DNA of 27,538 nt from Phoronis ovalis (GCA_028565635.1 JAOXYB010042615.1:1-27538), one strand, 5' to 3'. Numbered from the stretch's first letter, positions 1-12,593 are shown. The notes: a model not told the origin generated them from the letters alone. Numbers and translations: made by a program.

Positions 1-1971
1 GCTGTAAGCAATGGGTAGTAATCCAAATTTTTGAATATCGTTATGGTAGCAATCCAAAAAAATACAGTAAAAAGTATGCAATCCAAACCCAAAATTTTCA
101 ACTCGGCTGCACACCCCCACCAAAAAATAACCTGAGTACCCCCCCCCCCGGGAATGGCAGTATGAATATTACATTTAAATTGTATTTGAAAAAGCCGCGA
201 GTAAAGATTTTGGGCCTTGACCTAGTCATATAGTAGCAATTTACTGCGATATATTTATTATCATTTTAGTACTGGAAATTAACTGCGCATTAACACTCTC
301 TTTAATATGCCAATCTGGCAGATTGGGGATAATTTTTTTGAACAATGATTTATTGTTGAATTTCAAAAGCAATTCAGTCTATATAAACTGAAAGAAAAAA
401 TAGCAAACATGGGACTTTAGGACCATGGCCATCCTCAGTTAAGTTACTATTGAGTTTGGATTTTCAACAGAAATAGATCCAGGACTAAATACTGTTGTAT
501 TAAATTCAAGTTAAGTGTGTAAAAAATAGGAATCCTGTAGGTTGAACAAGATTTTATCAACACTTCATTTTTAACTATGCAGTTTTTGGGAAGTTAGAAA
601 AATTATTTTTTTAAATTTACAAACTAATATTTTATTACATGTATAAAAAATGTGTGCTTAATTATTGTTTTTTTCTTGGGGAGCATGCTCCCAATCACCC
701 CACTAGAAAAAAACAAAAACAAGTTATATAGAATTAGTCAGCATGCTGTTGCTGATGTGTCTGCAGGATATATCAGATGCAGTGATGTTTTTAAACAATC
801 TATTGCACTTCAAATTGTAAACTTGTCATGCTAAAATATAACAATTAAAATAATAATTTATCACTAGCTTTTGTTTATTCTGACACTGGAAATAGTGATA
901 ATGATAGGGAGGAGGAATAAGAGGAAAGTGAAAATGAAGTCCAACAACAATATCTTACAATTTTTGGGACTAAATATAAATGTTAGTTTGTCAGAGTGCT
1001 TATACACTGAGCACCTAGTATTTAGTATAAGGCTGTGTAAGCACAAAAAAAGCACAAGATGTGCTTGTCATGCAAGGGTGCCATAGTTGTCGAGCACAAC
1101 GGAAGGAGTCTAAAATAGAATGTAGTTTTATCATCAAGTGTTTGGTTAATAATTTTAGTGATATTAAACAGACTGGTTGATGTTAGCTGAGATATGAAAA
1201 CTGCTTAATATATATACTTATATATTAAATGCTAATTATAATGTATGCAGCACAAACGTGAGATGGGCAAGGTACTACTATCAATATATTATATTAAAAA
1301 AAGTACTAAGACATGACATGTGACACACATTCATATGGAAAAAATGACGCAGGACATGCTCAGTTATTTTTAAAAATTGACATGATACACACCGACTTTG
1401 CCTAAATGGTGACACAGTAACACTCGTTATTTTGGGGACCCATGTATACCCCTTGATAATATTTGTGGTATTTATAATAAGATAGAAATTAATGCAATTA
1501 TGTTTTCAGTCAGTTTATGTTAATTTCAGGCCTGATTTATAATTATTTCATTTGATTTTTAAGTTATTTTACACCTTTCCAAGGTGTCCTGGGTGTCAGG
1601 TCTAACTGCTGAACAATATACCCTTTCACCCTGTTTCTTGGAACGAACATGTATTCCCAACTATTCTCACTGTCATCCCCCTATTGTTAGATGCCCTACA
1701 TTTATCGGATTGAGAAGATAGAAAATCAGTTCCTGCATCAAGTAGACTTCACCAGCTTTTTCTGACTATGCTGTCGAAAAGTTTCACTATTTCTGTTGAG
1801 CAGTTGTGTAAGTTCAGTTACTGAAACAGTTATGTTTATTAAAATTAGTATAACAGGGGTATCCCCCTTACCCCTTATTTCCCAGCTGCTGCATTATTAT
1901 TAAATTAGTTTTACTATATACGTTATAATATAAATTGTCAGTGTAATTTGATTATTTAATTACTTTTTCAG
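1..1971. other. Non-coding stretch upstream of the first visible FANCE exon
   Basis: No exon with a convincing acceptor, donor and protein similarity was found here on either strand. The first ~150 bases look like a transposon edge (annotated separately). The rest is AT-rich with short low-complexity runs and stop codons in all frames. Since the first visible FANCE exon begins inside a codon, this stretch is most likely intron of that gene, with the missing N-terminal exon(s) outside the window or too divergent to see. An AT-rich tract and a good acceptor (TTTTTCAG) lie at its right end. Confidence 0.5.
10..135. repeat. Short tandem repeat next to a C-run, probable end of a mobile element
   Basis: Three copies of a roughly 33-base unit sharing the core GCAATCCAAA or GTAATCCAAA begin near positions 16, 48 and 77. 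They are followed by a C-rich tract with a run of C's at about 139-149. A minisatellite beside a poly-C end is the same architecture as the small transposon at 24023-24303. The window starts inside the element, so its other end cannot be seen and its class is unknown. Confidence 0.4.
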
Positions 1972-4900
1972 CAAGCCTCTTTTCTTTTACTTGCCTATCA
2001 GCATCCAACGGAACATTTCAGCATTTATTTTGCAACATGTGGATATGCTCCCTACTAGCTGTGTACAAAGATTCATAGAAAGACTTCAACAACATTTGAT
2101 AAGCGATGACTGGGTTAAAACAAACATAAGCCTGTTAATGTCCAGTATGGACAGGAATGTTGGGTTAGCAGATACTGAAAATGTTAAAACAGACGAAGCA
2201 AATCTGAGAACTGCTAAAAATATAAAACAAAATGAATACAAATTCACAAATAGTATGTCGTACTTTGCTGATGAACTTCTAACTGGACTACGACATATAG
2301 ACACATTACCTAGTTCTGGCAGAACAGTGTTCCAGTCACAACATGATACAGGTATTAAATCACATGACTTTATATTTTTTTTAAAAAGTATTATACAGTT
2401 TTTCTAAGCAAAACAGACGTGTGCAGATAATTTTAAGGGGAATGTGTTTTGCGCATATTTATTACCTAATCAATCTCTTGTTTCACAGGAGTTTGAATGT
2501 CTTGATTAATCCCACAATTTCCTGTGTATTCGTGCAATAAGTTCATAAACGCAGAAAATTGTGTGATCAACTGTTACACCAAATAACTTTTTCGTAAAAA
2601 TACTTTTTTGTTAGAGTTCTAAACTGTTCTTGGGATTTTTAAGTAACTGAAAAAACTTAAAGCACATAATTACTATTCTAAATTATGTGTTATGTAAATT
2701 AAAACCTAGGTCGTTATCCCCTTTAATGTTTCAGTATACCACTCACCAATGTGAGGATACAAAATTAATATATTACTTGAATGCAGAATTAACAGGAAAT
2801 CTATTTACAATAGGAGATGTACCAAGTCAAGTAACGTCTACTCAAATTTTGTCACCAGAGGATAGTCAACCTCCAACAAAGAAATTGCGTTTACATCCTT
2901 TAATTGAAGAAGATATGCCTATGTTTTATTCTCAGGGTGAGAACTTCTTTGTACTGAATCTGTCATTTCTTTCAAGCTTGAAATAGGAAATGTTGCCTGA
3001 TATTATTTTTGTCTTGCGTGACAAGTGGAATGCAAGACATTTCACTGTTTTCTCCTGCTTCACCACTTGCAGGAACTTCGTAAAACTTAACAGACTGTTG
3101 GGATATAACTAGAGGAAGAATAATCAAATTTTTGATCATATCACTGGTTTGTTTTTTATTCATTATTGTTAAAAAAAATGAAAGAAATTACGCTTGAGTG
3201 ATTTTAGGCTATGACATCATTACCATTCAAGATACAATCATCATTCCAAATGTTGCCAAAAGTTGAGACGTGATTTCGCAGAATTTTTGTTTAAGAATTC
3301 AAGACTTCTTTTAAAAAAATGCACGTACCTGTAACTGAAGATTTCTTTTTGAATTTGTAGTTGTTGCAAGTCAAGACAGCCAAGAAATATCATTTACTCA
3401 GCAGACTCAAATACCCTTTGACATACTTACACCAGAAATGGAGGTACACATTTATAAGCATTAGCATAATAATTAATTCAGTAAAATTATAAAAATACAA
3501 AATCATGCCGGAATAAAAAACTGTGCAGCTGGTATTGCTTCAGTGTACGCTACCAGCCTTACGATTTTGTCTTTAACTTTTATAACTATGTGATCAACAG
3601 TAATGATATCAAGCTATGGGATTTAAATAGATTTTCACTTCTAAAAAATGACAGTGCCTCCCCCTCTTCTGTGATCTTAATTGATGAAAAAAATCATTTT
3701 CCATTCCAGTTTGTTTTCTTTTAAAACAAACAGTCCAACCACGGGTTACAAGTGTTAAACTTTTTATGACTAGTCAATATATTGAAGTATAACATATCAA
3801 AAATTGCTGTTTTTTCATGTTTCAAGCAAAATTGACCTCAAAATAGCATTGGGAAAATTAGAGTTCCACCATGTTTCTATTATACCAGAAATTATTTAAA
3901 TCTGCTGACTCACTTTTGCCAGCCCCAGTCTGCGTTGCTCAATGCCAATTACATGCAAAGATGATGGAAATTGTGAGCAAGAGGAATGCTGCAAAACTAT
4001 GCAATTTAAATAGCTTAAATAGAGAAATTTGGTTGTTTTGCATAATGTTGAGAATGTGCTTCTTGTTTATATATATATATTAGAATGTATAAATTTTAGA
4101 AAATTGAAATCTTAGTACTTTCCATAGGATATGGTTCACAGGTTAAAATACACCTTGTGCACGGACATAGATGAAAAAACCAGCGACTGGACTATTTTTA
4201 ACCTATGTTCCACCAGCCAGATGCAAAAAGTTTGTGAAATGCTTGAATTAAACAGGCTCACCGAAAACTCAGTAGCTAACACATGTCAGGCAGTTATGTC
4301 ACTTGAACCAGAAATTAGTTATAGGAATTGTGTGTGCTTTGTAGAACATTGCCTGTTACCAAAGGTATCTGTCGTTTTTCCTTTCTTGATTTTTTTTTAC
4401 ATTTAATTTCTAGTTCTTTGTAAATTTAATAAGCATCACAATTTTTATGTTCAAATTTTCTCTGCTAAGAATGTTTATATGTTTTGTATAACAAGCTTCT
4501 GTAATTAATCATGATTTAAAGAAACATCGGAAACCATACAAGATTTAGAATTGTGCTAAACAATCTGTAAGTTTTGGAAAGTTTCTGGTCAAAATTCTGG
4601 TCAGATTATTAGACTAATTTTATTAGTATTTTTTTTAAACACTGTTAATAAATTATGCATTTACTGACATTTTATTGTTAGTTTCCACAAATTTGTCAAA
4701 ACCTGACAGAATTATGCCTGAGATTTGCATTCATATTGATTGAAAAATTAAACTGTGTTATTGCAGGTTCAAAATTTGAATCAAAATGCATCACGAGTGT
4801 TGGCCAGTGTTGTTGTTAGCATAACAAAGAAATTTCCTCAGCAGCTGATTGAAGGTGTTTGCAGTGAAAGTATAAAATCTAGCAGTTTTAGTAAGTACAT

Positions 4901-6624
4901 TTATGCATTAAATATCAAAAAAAATAATTCCACATTTATTGGAGTGTATTTGGCAGGAAACACATGCTGTAGGACATAGACATCTCTATTTTAAAACATC
5001 ATCTGGAAATCATTTTGTTTGACTAACATTGTTCCAAATTATTTTCAAATTATTTTTTCTAACTCTTGGTTGCAATAGGGTTTTTAGTGGAAACAAGATC
5101 AATGCAGGTAAAGAATCCATTGAAACTCTGTCAGTTGAAAACATATATGCATAACGGTGTATTGAATAGCATGGTAATATGTTAATTTAGTTATACTATA
5201 TTAATATTTGAAGCAGCAGATGTGATTCTTGAATAATGTTTTTTTTAAACACATGAAAATAACATGAAAAATTTACATAATGTTTCAAAATGTCATACTG
5301 ATTTACCTTGTAGTTAGTGAATCGTTATCTTATTTTTTTAGATATATTCCAAAGTGAATTGATGTGTCGTATCATTAAAGAAACTTTATCTGCTGAAAAT
5401 AAGATCACACTTATGAAGTAAGCGATTTGTGTTGCTTTTCTGTAAAACTAATGTAATGACAATAATTTTGTCATGAATTCTTGTTTAAGTATTTGCAAAT
5501 ACTATTTTAACCTTTATGGTACTAGATCTAGTTTGATTTTCGATAGAAACAATATTTGCTGCATACCTACATCTAGTAGCAATGTATGAAATTGTCACAC
5601 AAAGCGCTTAAACATTTCATGTATATTTAAATATTTAAAATACAATTTCAGATAATGATGTATATTTTTGAAACATAAAGGCTCTGGGATTTGAAATTAG
5701 TTATATCGTGAAACTTGTTAATATGGAAAATTCAATAATTTACAGTAAGATTACAAAAGATCATTTGGTATGGAATGAACCAGTTATTAATGTGATGCAG
5801 TGTTTTCTTGAAGACAAGGTAAAACTTTTAATGTTGGTAGTTTATATATTTTTGTATCACAAACTTATTGAACTCTGTAAGCATTCAATTAAGTTAAACG
5901 TGAAGTAAATAGTTTGTACTGAATTCTGCGTATACTAGGACAACAGTGCATCAGCTTGAGTTAAATTTGATAAAAACTGGTCAATCTGCTATCAATATAT
6001 GACATTGACTTTGTTAAGAAAAAAGATATTTTTGTTACAGATTCAGTTGAAAAGGTCCAACTTAGACATGTTTCTCTCTTCCCTGGAACTCAATTCACTT
6101 TCTCTAGGCGAAAATTTGAAGTTTGCAAAACTTATCCTAGCTGTCTTAAGAACATACGGAAATCAGGTAACACCAGCAGTTCCTTCTGTGTTTCTTTTAC
6201 AGTTGTGTGTTACAGATAGGTTTATTAAAAACATTGGTTTGTAAAATGCATTGGCAGAAGTAAAAGTTGTTAGCCTGCCTTGTGAATGAAGAACCTTTAT
6301 ATTTTCCAAGTAAAGAAACTTACTATCATAAAGAAAGCTTGCAGAGTTTTTAGTCCTGCTTTTTAATGACCTCTAAGTTTATTGGGCAGTGATGGAACAA
6401 TATGACGAAAGCAGAAAATAGTAGAACTTTTGTCTGAATGGGGGGGGGGGGAGCAGTCCCTAGCCTTGTCTTTGATATTACCAATTAGCTCATGAAGGAT
6501 TTATTTTCTTTTGCAGTTCATGAATAACAATATAACGACAATGCAAAATATACTAAGTTGTAACAAGACATTCTTGAAGAAATCATGCGAGGCTACTCTA
6601 CAGAAGTTAAAATGTTTTAACTAA
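1972..6624 (+). CDS. FANCE: Fanconi anaemia group E protein homologue (FANCE), 5' partial, nine exons
   Basis: FANCE is a nuclear subunit of the Fanconi core complex. It bridges the core complex to FANCD2 so that FANCD2-FANCI is monoubiquitinated during interstrand crosslink repair. Exons by splice site and frame: 1972-2351, 2735-2936, 3361-3443, 4128-4364, 4767-4890, 5342-5417, 5701-5818, 6041-6166, 6517-6624 (stop TAA 6622-6624). The first exon reads KPLFFYLPISIQRN, resembling the KPLLLRLPRICQRN stretch I recall from vertebrate FANCE. Exon 2 carries a basic, NLS-like PPTKKLRL. The later exons form the helical (HEAT-like) C-terminal FANC_E domain, ending with TFLKKSCEATLQKLKCFN, close to the usual FANCE terminus. 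Phases agree at every junction except exon 1 to exon 2, where exon 1 leaves one base and exon 2 starts in phase 0; a small exon may be missing. The N-terminal exon is not visible. Identity is well supported; some exon edges are less so. Confidence 0.85.
2352..2734 (+). other. FANCE intron with unresolved phase
   Basis: This intron runs from donor CAG|GTATTA to acceptor GTTTCAG. Reading phase does not carry across it. Either a microexon of length 3n+2 lies inside or one boundary is wrong. No clean candidate was found; an acceptor at 2487-2488 leads straight into a stop. Confidence 0.4.
3444..4127 (+). other. FANCE intron
   Basis: This intron has donor GAG|GTACAC and acceptor TCCATAG. It contains an open frame at 3871-4083 with no splice support or family resemblance, and a short TA microsatellite near 4069-4081. 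Nothing else is recognisable. Confidence 0.6.
4365..4766 (+). other. FANCE intron
   Basis: This is an AT-rich intron with donor AAG|GTATCT and acceptor TTATTGCAG. Phase is 0 on both sides. No other feature was seen. Confidence 0.65.
4891..5341 (+). other. FANCE intron
   Basis: This intron has the strong donor A|GTAAGT and the acceptor TTTTTTTAG. One base is left from exon 5 and two are supplied by exon 6, so the phase closes. No other feature was seen. Confidence 0.65.
6167..6516 (+). other. Last FANCE intron, with a G homopolymer
   Basis: This intron has donor CAG|GTAACA and acceptor TTTTGCAG, phase 0 on both sides. It holds a run of about 11 G's starting near 6440, a likely slippage-prone site. 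Confidence 0.65.
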
Positions 6625-7751
6625 ACTACAAAAAAAAATCATATACAAAACTGTATAACTACAGTATGCCAAATGTACCTTGGACAGTATGGATAATTTG
6701 TAGGCAAGCATCATGATTTCTTCATTTTGCTGAAACCTTTTTAAGAAACTCTGGGCCCTAGAAAGCTTTTTGCTTTTATGTGATTTATTTCTTATTCTTT
6801 GAACGCAGAAGTCAGGGGCTTACTGTTACTATATTGCATAGTTACCTTCACTAATCCAGATGACCAATTATTGTATTCTGCAGTAACAAATGCCTTTATA
6901 GATGTGTCCAGTCCATATACGTTTTTCGTAAAAGACTGAAAACCACATAGTGGCAAACCTTTGGGAACTAGAAGGACGAAAATCTTTGATATTTGCAATC
7001 ACGTTAATATAAAATAATAATTTATGGTTCTTGCCAGACGCAGAAATACGTTGTAAAAAGACACCAAGGGGAATATGGTCACATCAGTAACCATTTAGTA
7101 ACGACAATGGATCCCCCATGGATTCACGACTGAAGTGGTACAGCATTGCCATTTAGTTAATGACCGTGAACAATCAATTTGATATACCCTTTGAATCATA
7201 ACACCAGATCGATTTATGATAGACTATTAATATTGAATTATATATAGTAATATCAATAAAAGCATCATAACCTATCTAAAAACGCCTTTGAGAAATTATC
7301 TAAACACAGTTTATGAAAAGTAATATCGATTAACCTTATTCTAGGTAAAAAATAAAAGCAGTGAATTGATTGGATGTTTTCATGACGACTGATTTGTTTT
7401 ACCTTTGACCGATATGCGATGATGATAAGTATTGTGTGTATTGTTTAAAGCAGCCGAGATGCATGACAGAATGTCGAATAGACGGTTATCCGTAAATGAT
7501 AGAATCAATTGAACATTTATCATACTGTCGGATATTATGTCTTCAAAATCTAGGATGATATTATAGTATAATTACTACGAAACGGAAGAATCTATTTTTC
7601 CTATTGCTAGAATTTGTGTAAAGCAGCTGTCACGCGGAGCTGCTGTCCGAACATGAATGGAATACGCTGCAGGTGGATGTAAATAGAAAGAAGTCTGTGT
7701 AGTGTAGTTTTGTTCAGCGTCCAGTAAATTGAATTACATTTTCACTTCACG
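6625..7751. other. Intergenic: FANCE 3' end and ankyrin-gene 5' region
   Basis: No coding exon was seen. AATAAA hexamers on the plus strand at 7255-7260 and 7351-7356 could serve the FANCE transcript, though they are far from the stop. The last ~150 bases before 7752 are less AT-rich and probably contain the ankyrin-gene promoter and 5' UTR. No TATA box can be called with confidence. Confidence 0.45.
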
Positions 7752-10208
7752 ATGAACACAATACATAATGCTATCGAAAGAAGAAACTTTGTACAGTTAT
7801 CATTGTTAGTTGCTCAAGATATAGGTATTGATACTCAAGACAAGATTGGATTCACGCCTCTTATGAAAGCTTGTCATGATCCCAACAAGGCTAATGCTCG
7901 TGAAATGGTTAGGTTGCTTTTGAAACATAAAGCAAATATAAAAATTGTAGACAGGCTGTTAATGAATGTTTTACAACATGCCGCGTTGTCAAAAAACGAG
8001 CTGGTGATAGAACTCCTGCTTCAGGAAGGGGATTATGATCCCACTCATCGCGATTTGAAAGGTATGTCCACTGTTCATATCCCGGCGTCAATAAGATAAG
8101 TTCGGGGATAAACTACTTTTTCCTAAAACACTTTTGCTACACATTAACGAAGGTGTATCTAAACACGAATATTAATTGTTCAGAAATAGGATTTGTTGAG
8201 AGTTAGGCACATAATTATAATAAATTTTTAACTGTATCTTTTAAAAACAGCGGAGGAAATGTGCTAATTAATTGTCATGTTTGTTTGCTATTTTATACAT
8301 TATTTGTGATATGAAGGGCATAGAAATAAATTCAGGACGAGAAATGTATACCTTTTTTACTCTCAGTGTGTCTTGTCTTATTGTGGTATAATTGTTTTTG
8401 AGTAAGTATATTTTTATAACGTCATATTTTTAGGAAACTCTGCTTTACACATCGCAGCAGCTACAGGGAATCTAGCGTGTGTGGAATTACTGATCGATCA
8501 CTTGAAAAGTTTTCAGTTGAAACCCGATCTACGTAATGACGCCGGTTATACTCCAATGTTGGTAGCATGTTGTCAAGGACATCTTGAAATAGCTAGATAT
8601 CTGCACGAAGTGGCTGGTGAGTTAACTCTTTTAAACATTACTTAAAATTGAATTTAGAGAATTTATGTTCTTATCAATAAAATTGGTGACATCTATTTTG
8701 AAGTTTAATTTTTTATTTTCTACTTAATATGTACATAAAAAGGAGCGAAACTAGACATATGGTGCCATTAAATGCACGATCAGTTCCTTTTAAAATAAGA
8801 CGCTGCAAACCGTAATTTTGTATAAAAAGATAATCAGTAGATAATTTCATATATAGTTGCAAAAATATGCAATATGCTACATTTCACTTTTAATTATCGG
8901 GAAATTGCCTTTGGTCAGTAGACGGCCTGAAGGAGGTTTTCCCTGTCTAATTATGGTGGATGTGCTGACGTTGTACTTGGCGTACCACGGTATCCCTACT
9001 GTGGGTGGACCATACTCTCTTTCTATGAACAGTCGTGTCCTAGTCGAATTATTATTATTGTTATTATTATATTCCAATATGTAGTAATTAATTCATCATG
9101 ATGAGAGTATGTCTACGACAACCTTAATTAACGCTTCGTCTTCTATCAGTGACAACGTAATTATTCATCTAATGAAGTCCCCTGGGATTGGAAGTAATAC
9201 AACAAAGTATTTTTTGCCTCTTTTTGTAGCAGGTAATACCCTTACATTATTATTCATATGGTTTTAGGCGCATCTTTGAATGCGAGAGACGCAAAACATG
9301 ACAGAACACCAATAGAATGGCTTCGAGAGAAACTAGTTATACCAGACAAAATGGATCCTTTTAATCCAGACGAAACATACATTAGAAAAGAAGATGTAAT
9401 CGAAGAACCCGAGGAAGAGGAATTATTTACTACTAATATTTATGTGTTCCTGAAAAATACGCCTGAACTTTGTTTGCAAGAAGCTGGCGAAAGAATGGTT
9501 AAAAGATTAAATAAAAAATTTCCAGATGCGGCACAAAGCTCAGCATCTCTTAGGATGAATATTTCACCCAAAAAACTATCTCAAAGATCACCAGATCGCC
9601 AACTTGACAGACCACAAGTAGAAAATGACGGGATGCTCGCACCGCAACGACCTAAAACTGGAATGTATTCAGCTAGAAGAACAAGCAGGGACGGAATTTC
9701 GCCAAGAAGCAGTCATGATGATATTACTAATTATTCAAACCAAGATGCTAGATTTATATCTTCACCTAGGAAATCAGATTACATGACTTCAAAGAGTGCT
9801 GGAAAATTACGAATAAAAGAGGATTATTCTCCACGGCAGGCAAGCACGACTTCACTTTTGAATAGCCTTATGACTGAAGAAGGTTTGTACCCTCGTCACC
9901 AGTACAGTCGTTATGTTAGACCTCTGGCTGGCTCGGTATGGCGCCAAAAAGAAAAATGGCGATCCCCTCATGATATGAAACCCGCGATGACTATTGATGA
10001 TTTGTCTGGGTTACGTAGTGCAGAGTCAACTAATGAGTTAATTCAAACTGAAACAGATTCAAATTTGCGTACAATGATGGAACAATTGGTGGAACAATTT
10101 CATTTGAATGGTAACCAAGAAATCGATGGGAGGCCGAGCACAGCTCCAAGAAGTAGTAGAAACAGGAGAAAATCTGTACGTTCTGTTTTTTCAAATAAAA
10201 CTTGTTAG
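7752..10208 (+). CDS. Ankyrin-repeat protein with a disordered basic tail, three exons, 477 aa
   Basis: Exons are 7752-8061, 8434-8616 and 9268-10208 (stop TAG). Phases close at both junctions (split GGA, then split GGC), giving 477 residues. Residues ~1-185 form five to six ankyrin repeats. The TPLMKAC, ALHIAAATGN and TPMLVACCQGHLEIARYL cores are clear, and the repeat that includes NVLQHAALSK is degenerate. An acidic linker at ~205-216 leads into a predicted helical block, NIYVFLKNTPELCLQEAGERM (~221-241). The remainder is rich in Ser, Arg and Pro, and ends in RPSTAPRSSRNRRKSVRSVF, which contains a possible basophilic-kinase site (RRKS). Ankyrin repeats bind other proteins; there is no catalytic domain, signal peptide or membrane segment. 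The start ATG is the first in the exon, in context ACG ATG A. I do not recognise the subfamily, so no symbol is given. Confidence 0.85.
8062..8433 (+). other. Ankyrin-gene intron 1
   Basis: This intron runs from donor G|GTATGTCC to acceptor ATTTTTAG, between ankyrin repeats 3 and 4. Nothing else is recognisable. Confidence 0.7.
8617..9267 (+). other. Ankyrin-gene intron 2
   Basis: This intron runs from donor G|GTGAGTTA to acceptor GGTTTTAG. Its middle (about 8890-9075) is richer in GC than its surroundings and ends in an ATT-type microsatellite, suggesting an inserted repeat (annotated separately). Confidence 0.7.
8890..9078. repeat. Possible SINE-like insertion ending in an ATT/GTT microsatellite
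   Basis: A block of about 190 bases stands out from the AT-rich intron by base composition. It ends in an ATT and GTT trinucleotide run at about 9046-9070, the kind of short-repeat tail that many animal SINEs carry. No clear pol III A or B box and no target-site duplication was found. The element class is a guess, and open frames on both strands across it are probably chance. Confidence 0.25.
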
Positions 10209-12593
10209 CATTCTAGTAATCATAATTAATCTATTCCCATTTTGTCTGACATTCGTGATTGTTATGACATGAAAAGAATAGTCGCAGTCGTGATATAACG
10301 TTATATTTGTATATACTGTACACATAATTTGTAACATTACTTCCACATTAAAAAAGACAGTTGCCCGTGGTTCAGTTTTTTAATTCGTATACACATTTAT
10401 ATTAATAGCATACATGTTTGTTTTACTTCTATCTCATTTCAAGGAGTGATCTTCCATAATTGCATGTGAATTATTTATATTTTGTACTATTATCTTTTTG
10501 AAATAATATTCAAATATGTATTGAAATACAACGTATTTTTTGTCACCTGGGATTTCGATCAGTTTCGTTTACCACACTCATAGAACTGTTTGTAAATTTT
10601 ACCATGACTTTATTTATGAGCTTATCTTTGTCACAAAGAAAACAATTGTATCATGATCGTTAAATCGAAAAAGCACATATAAATTTTTTTTTGAAGAAAC
10701 TTAAACGGTACAGGGGCATTTAACAAACGCGAGATAATTTCTTATTTTAAAATCACTTAGTTTGCGTGGTAAATTGGCTATATCTGCGACATTGTAATAG
10801 TCACACAAGCTTAGTAAAATAGTCAATGTACTATAAGTGCGACATAGCATGCACGGTGAACATGTTTATACCTATAGATAAAATTATTCTAATTTTACTG
10901 TTCTTTGTTAATTGTTGAAGTCGATTTCTATGTATGTGTATAAACCGATAAATAACACGAAACATAAGTTCATCACTATATGTAAAATTATTTGCATTGT
11001 ACCAGTCATTCGCAAAATCATGAATAAATAAAGCATACATGCATTTTTCATTAAGCATGACTGCATATACCCCCACAAGCTATCCCCTGTGATAAATTGG
11101 TTTCACTCCAATTTTAATGTAATAACCCTTGGTTTCAATATATAATCCTTTGTTACATATATGCCGTTTCACTCAAATGCCAGAATATAGTCAATAATAT
11201 ATCTGCAGCTTGAAACAACCGCTTCTAAAACAATAGGTTAGCTAGTCACAAATTAAGACAATTATGCTTGAAACCCACAGTCGATTTTTTTTTTTGAGGT
11301 CTGTTAGACCATCTAGTGGGCATTTGGTAAAGACCGAAGAAAATTGCCACATCGGCAACCATGCAACAGATCTTACAGTTTGCAAAAAAAGAATTTACAT
11401 TTTCTTTTATCATATGCCAAATTACACCTTCAAATGAAAACAAATTAGTGTTATGATTGACTAATTGTCATATTTTCGCGTAACGTCGTTCACTTTTCGA
11501 TACCACCACCTAGTTTGAATTGATTGCATTTACAGCATATAATAATATAATTAGTTAGTCAAGTCAAAAATAATATTGATAATTATGAAATAACAAGTAC
11601 TACCCAGCCCTACTGGACTTATAAGTCACTGTTTTAGAAAAATAATACTTAACAAAAAAAGTGGCAAAACAACAGAACAGAAAAAAATATATACAATGTA
11701 CCCTATTTGTTATACAATATATCTCTTCTTAACATAAACGCACTATATACAAAGGTCGATACATATTTACATACCTTACCATTGGACAATAAAAATTTTA
11801 ATTTGTCTTGATTTATGAATTCAGGACAAAACACAGTTATATCTTTATATAGATTACTTCTCAAGTTGGAATAAATTTGACATGAGCTTAAGAAGTGTAT
11901 TTCATGTTCCATTTCCTTTTCATTGCAGAGGGAGCACAGTCTTTAATTCTTCAACAGGTATATATTTACGGAATCTGCCTGTTTCAATTTTTAAGGGGAG
12001 GACACCTCACCTAAACTGTGCAAATGCAGAAAGATTAAGTCTTGATAAATCTCTTGTCAGATAGTTTTCTACTTCATATTTTCTTTAAATAACTGGTAGG
12101 TTCTTAGGTTCGTTTTCATTTCTATTTCCCACTCTTGCACAGAGTTTTTTGTAAAAGAGTTCTAGCATTGTCAATGTCACATTCCAATTTATCTTCAAAT
12201 ATGTTCTAAATTTGTCTCTTCCGAAATTTTGAGTAACTCACTTGACTAATTTTTCTTTCTTATGCTCATGTCCGAGAGTAATATTTTTTTAGTTAAAAGA
12301 TTATCATACATTTTAATTAGTCTAATATAAGGTATTTCATTGCTTAAAAAGTAAAACTTTTTTATCATTAATTGTATACTTCGTGGTAATCTTGCTATAT
12401 ATTTCAAGGAGGCTGGACAGAATTCAGTTACAGCGCGTGTTGTAGTATAATAATAATAAGGAACAGCTTCGATTTGAAAAAGTTAGCTTTTATAGTAGAA
12501 CAACCACAGCGAATGTTATAATACGTCGTTTTTGGATTATAAAAGTTGTTAAAAATGCGAAGATTCCGAAAAACCTAGCATAAAATCAAAATA
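10209..12593. other. Intergenic space between convergent ankyrin and ZP genes
   Basis: The sequence is AT-rich and no supported exon was seen on either strand. It must contain the 3' UTRs of the plus-strand ankyrin gene and the minus-strand ZP gene. Weak polyadenylation hexamers are present: ATTAAA at 10348-10353 (+), AATAAA at 11023-11028 (+), and ATTAAA on the minus strand at 12312-12317. Short open frames here lack splice sites or family resemblance. Confidence 0.5.

Noticed and set aside
310..326. Perfect 7-base inverted repeat CCAATCT-GGC-AGATTGG
   Set aside because: It is short, isolated and expected by chance in a window of this size; no adjacent element explains it.
3871..4083. 70-residue open frame inside a FANCE intron
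   Set aside because: It has no matching splice sites, no family resemblance, and the flanking exons already join in phase without it.
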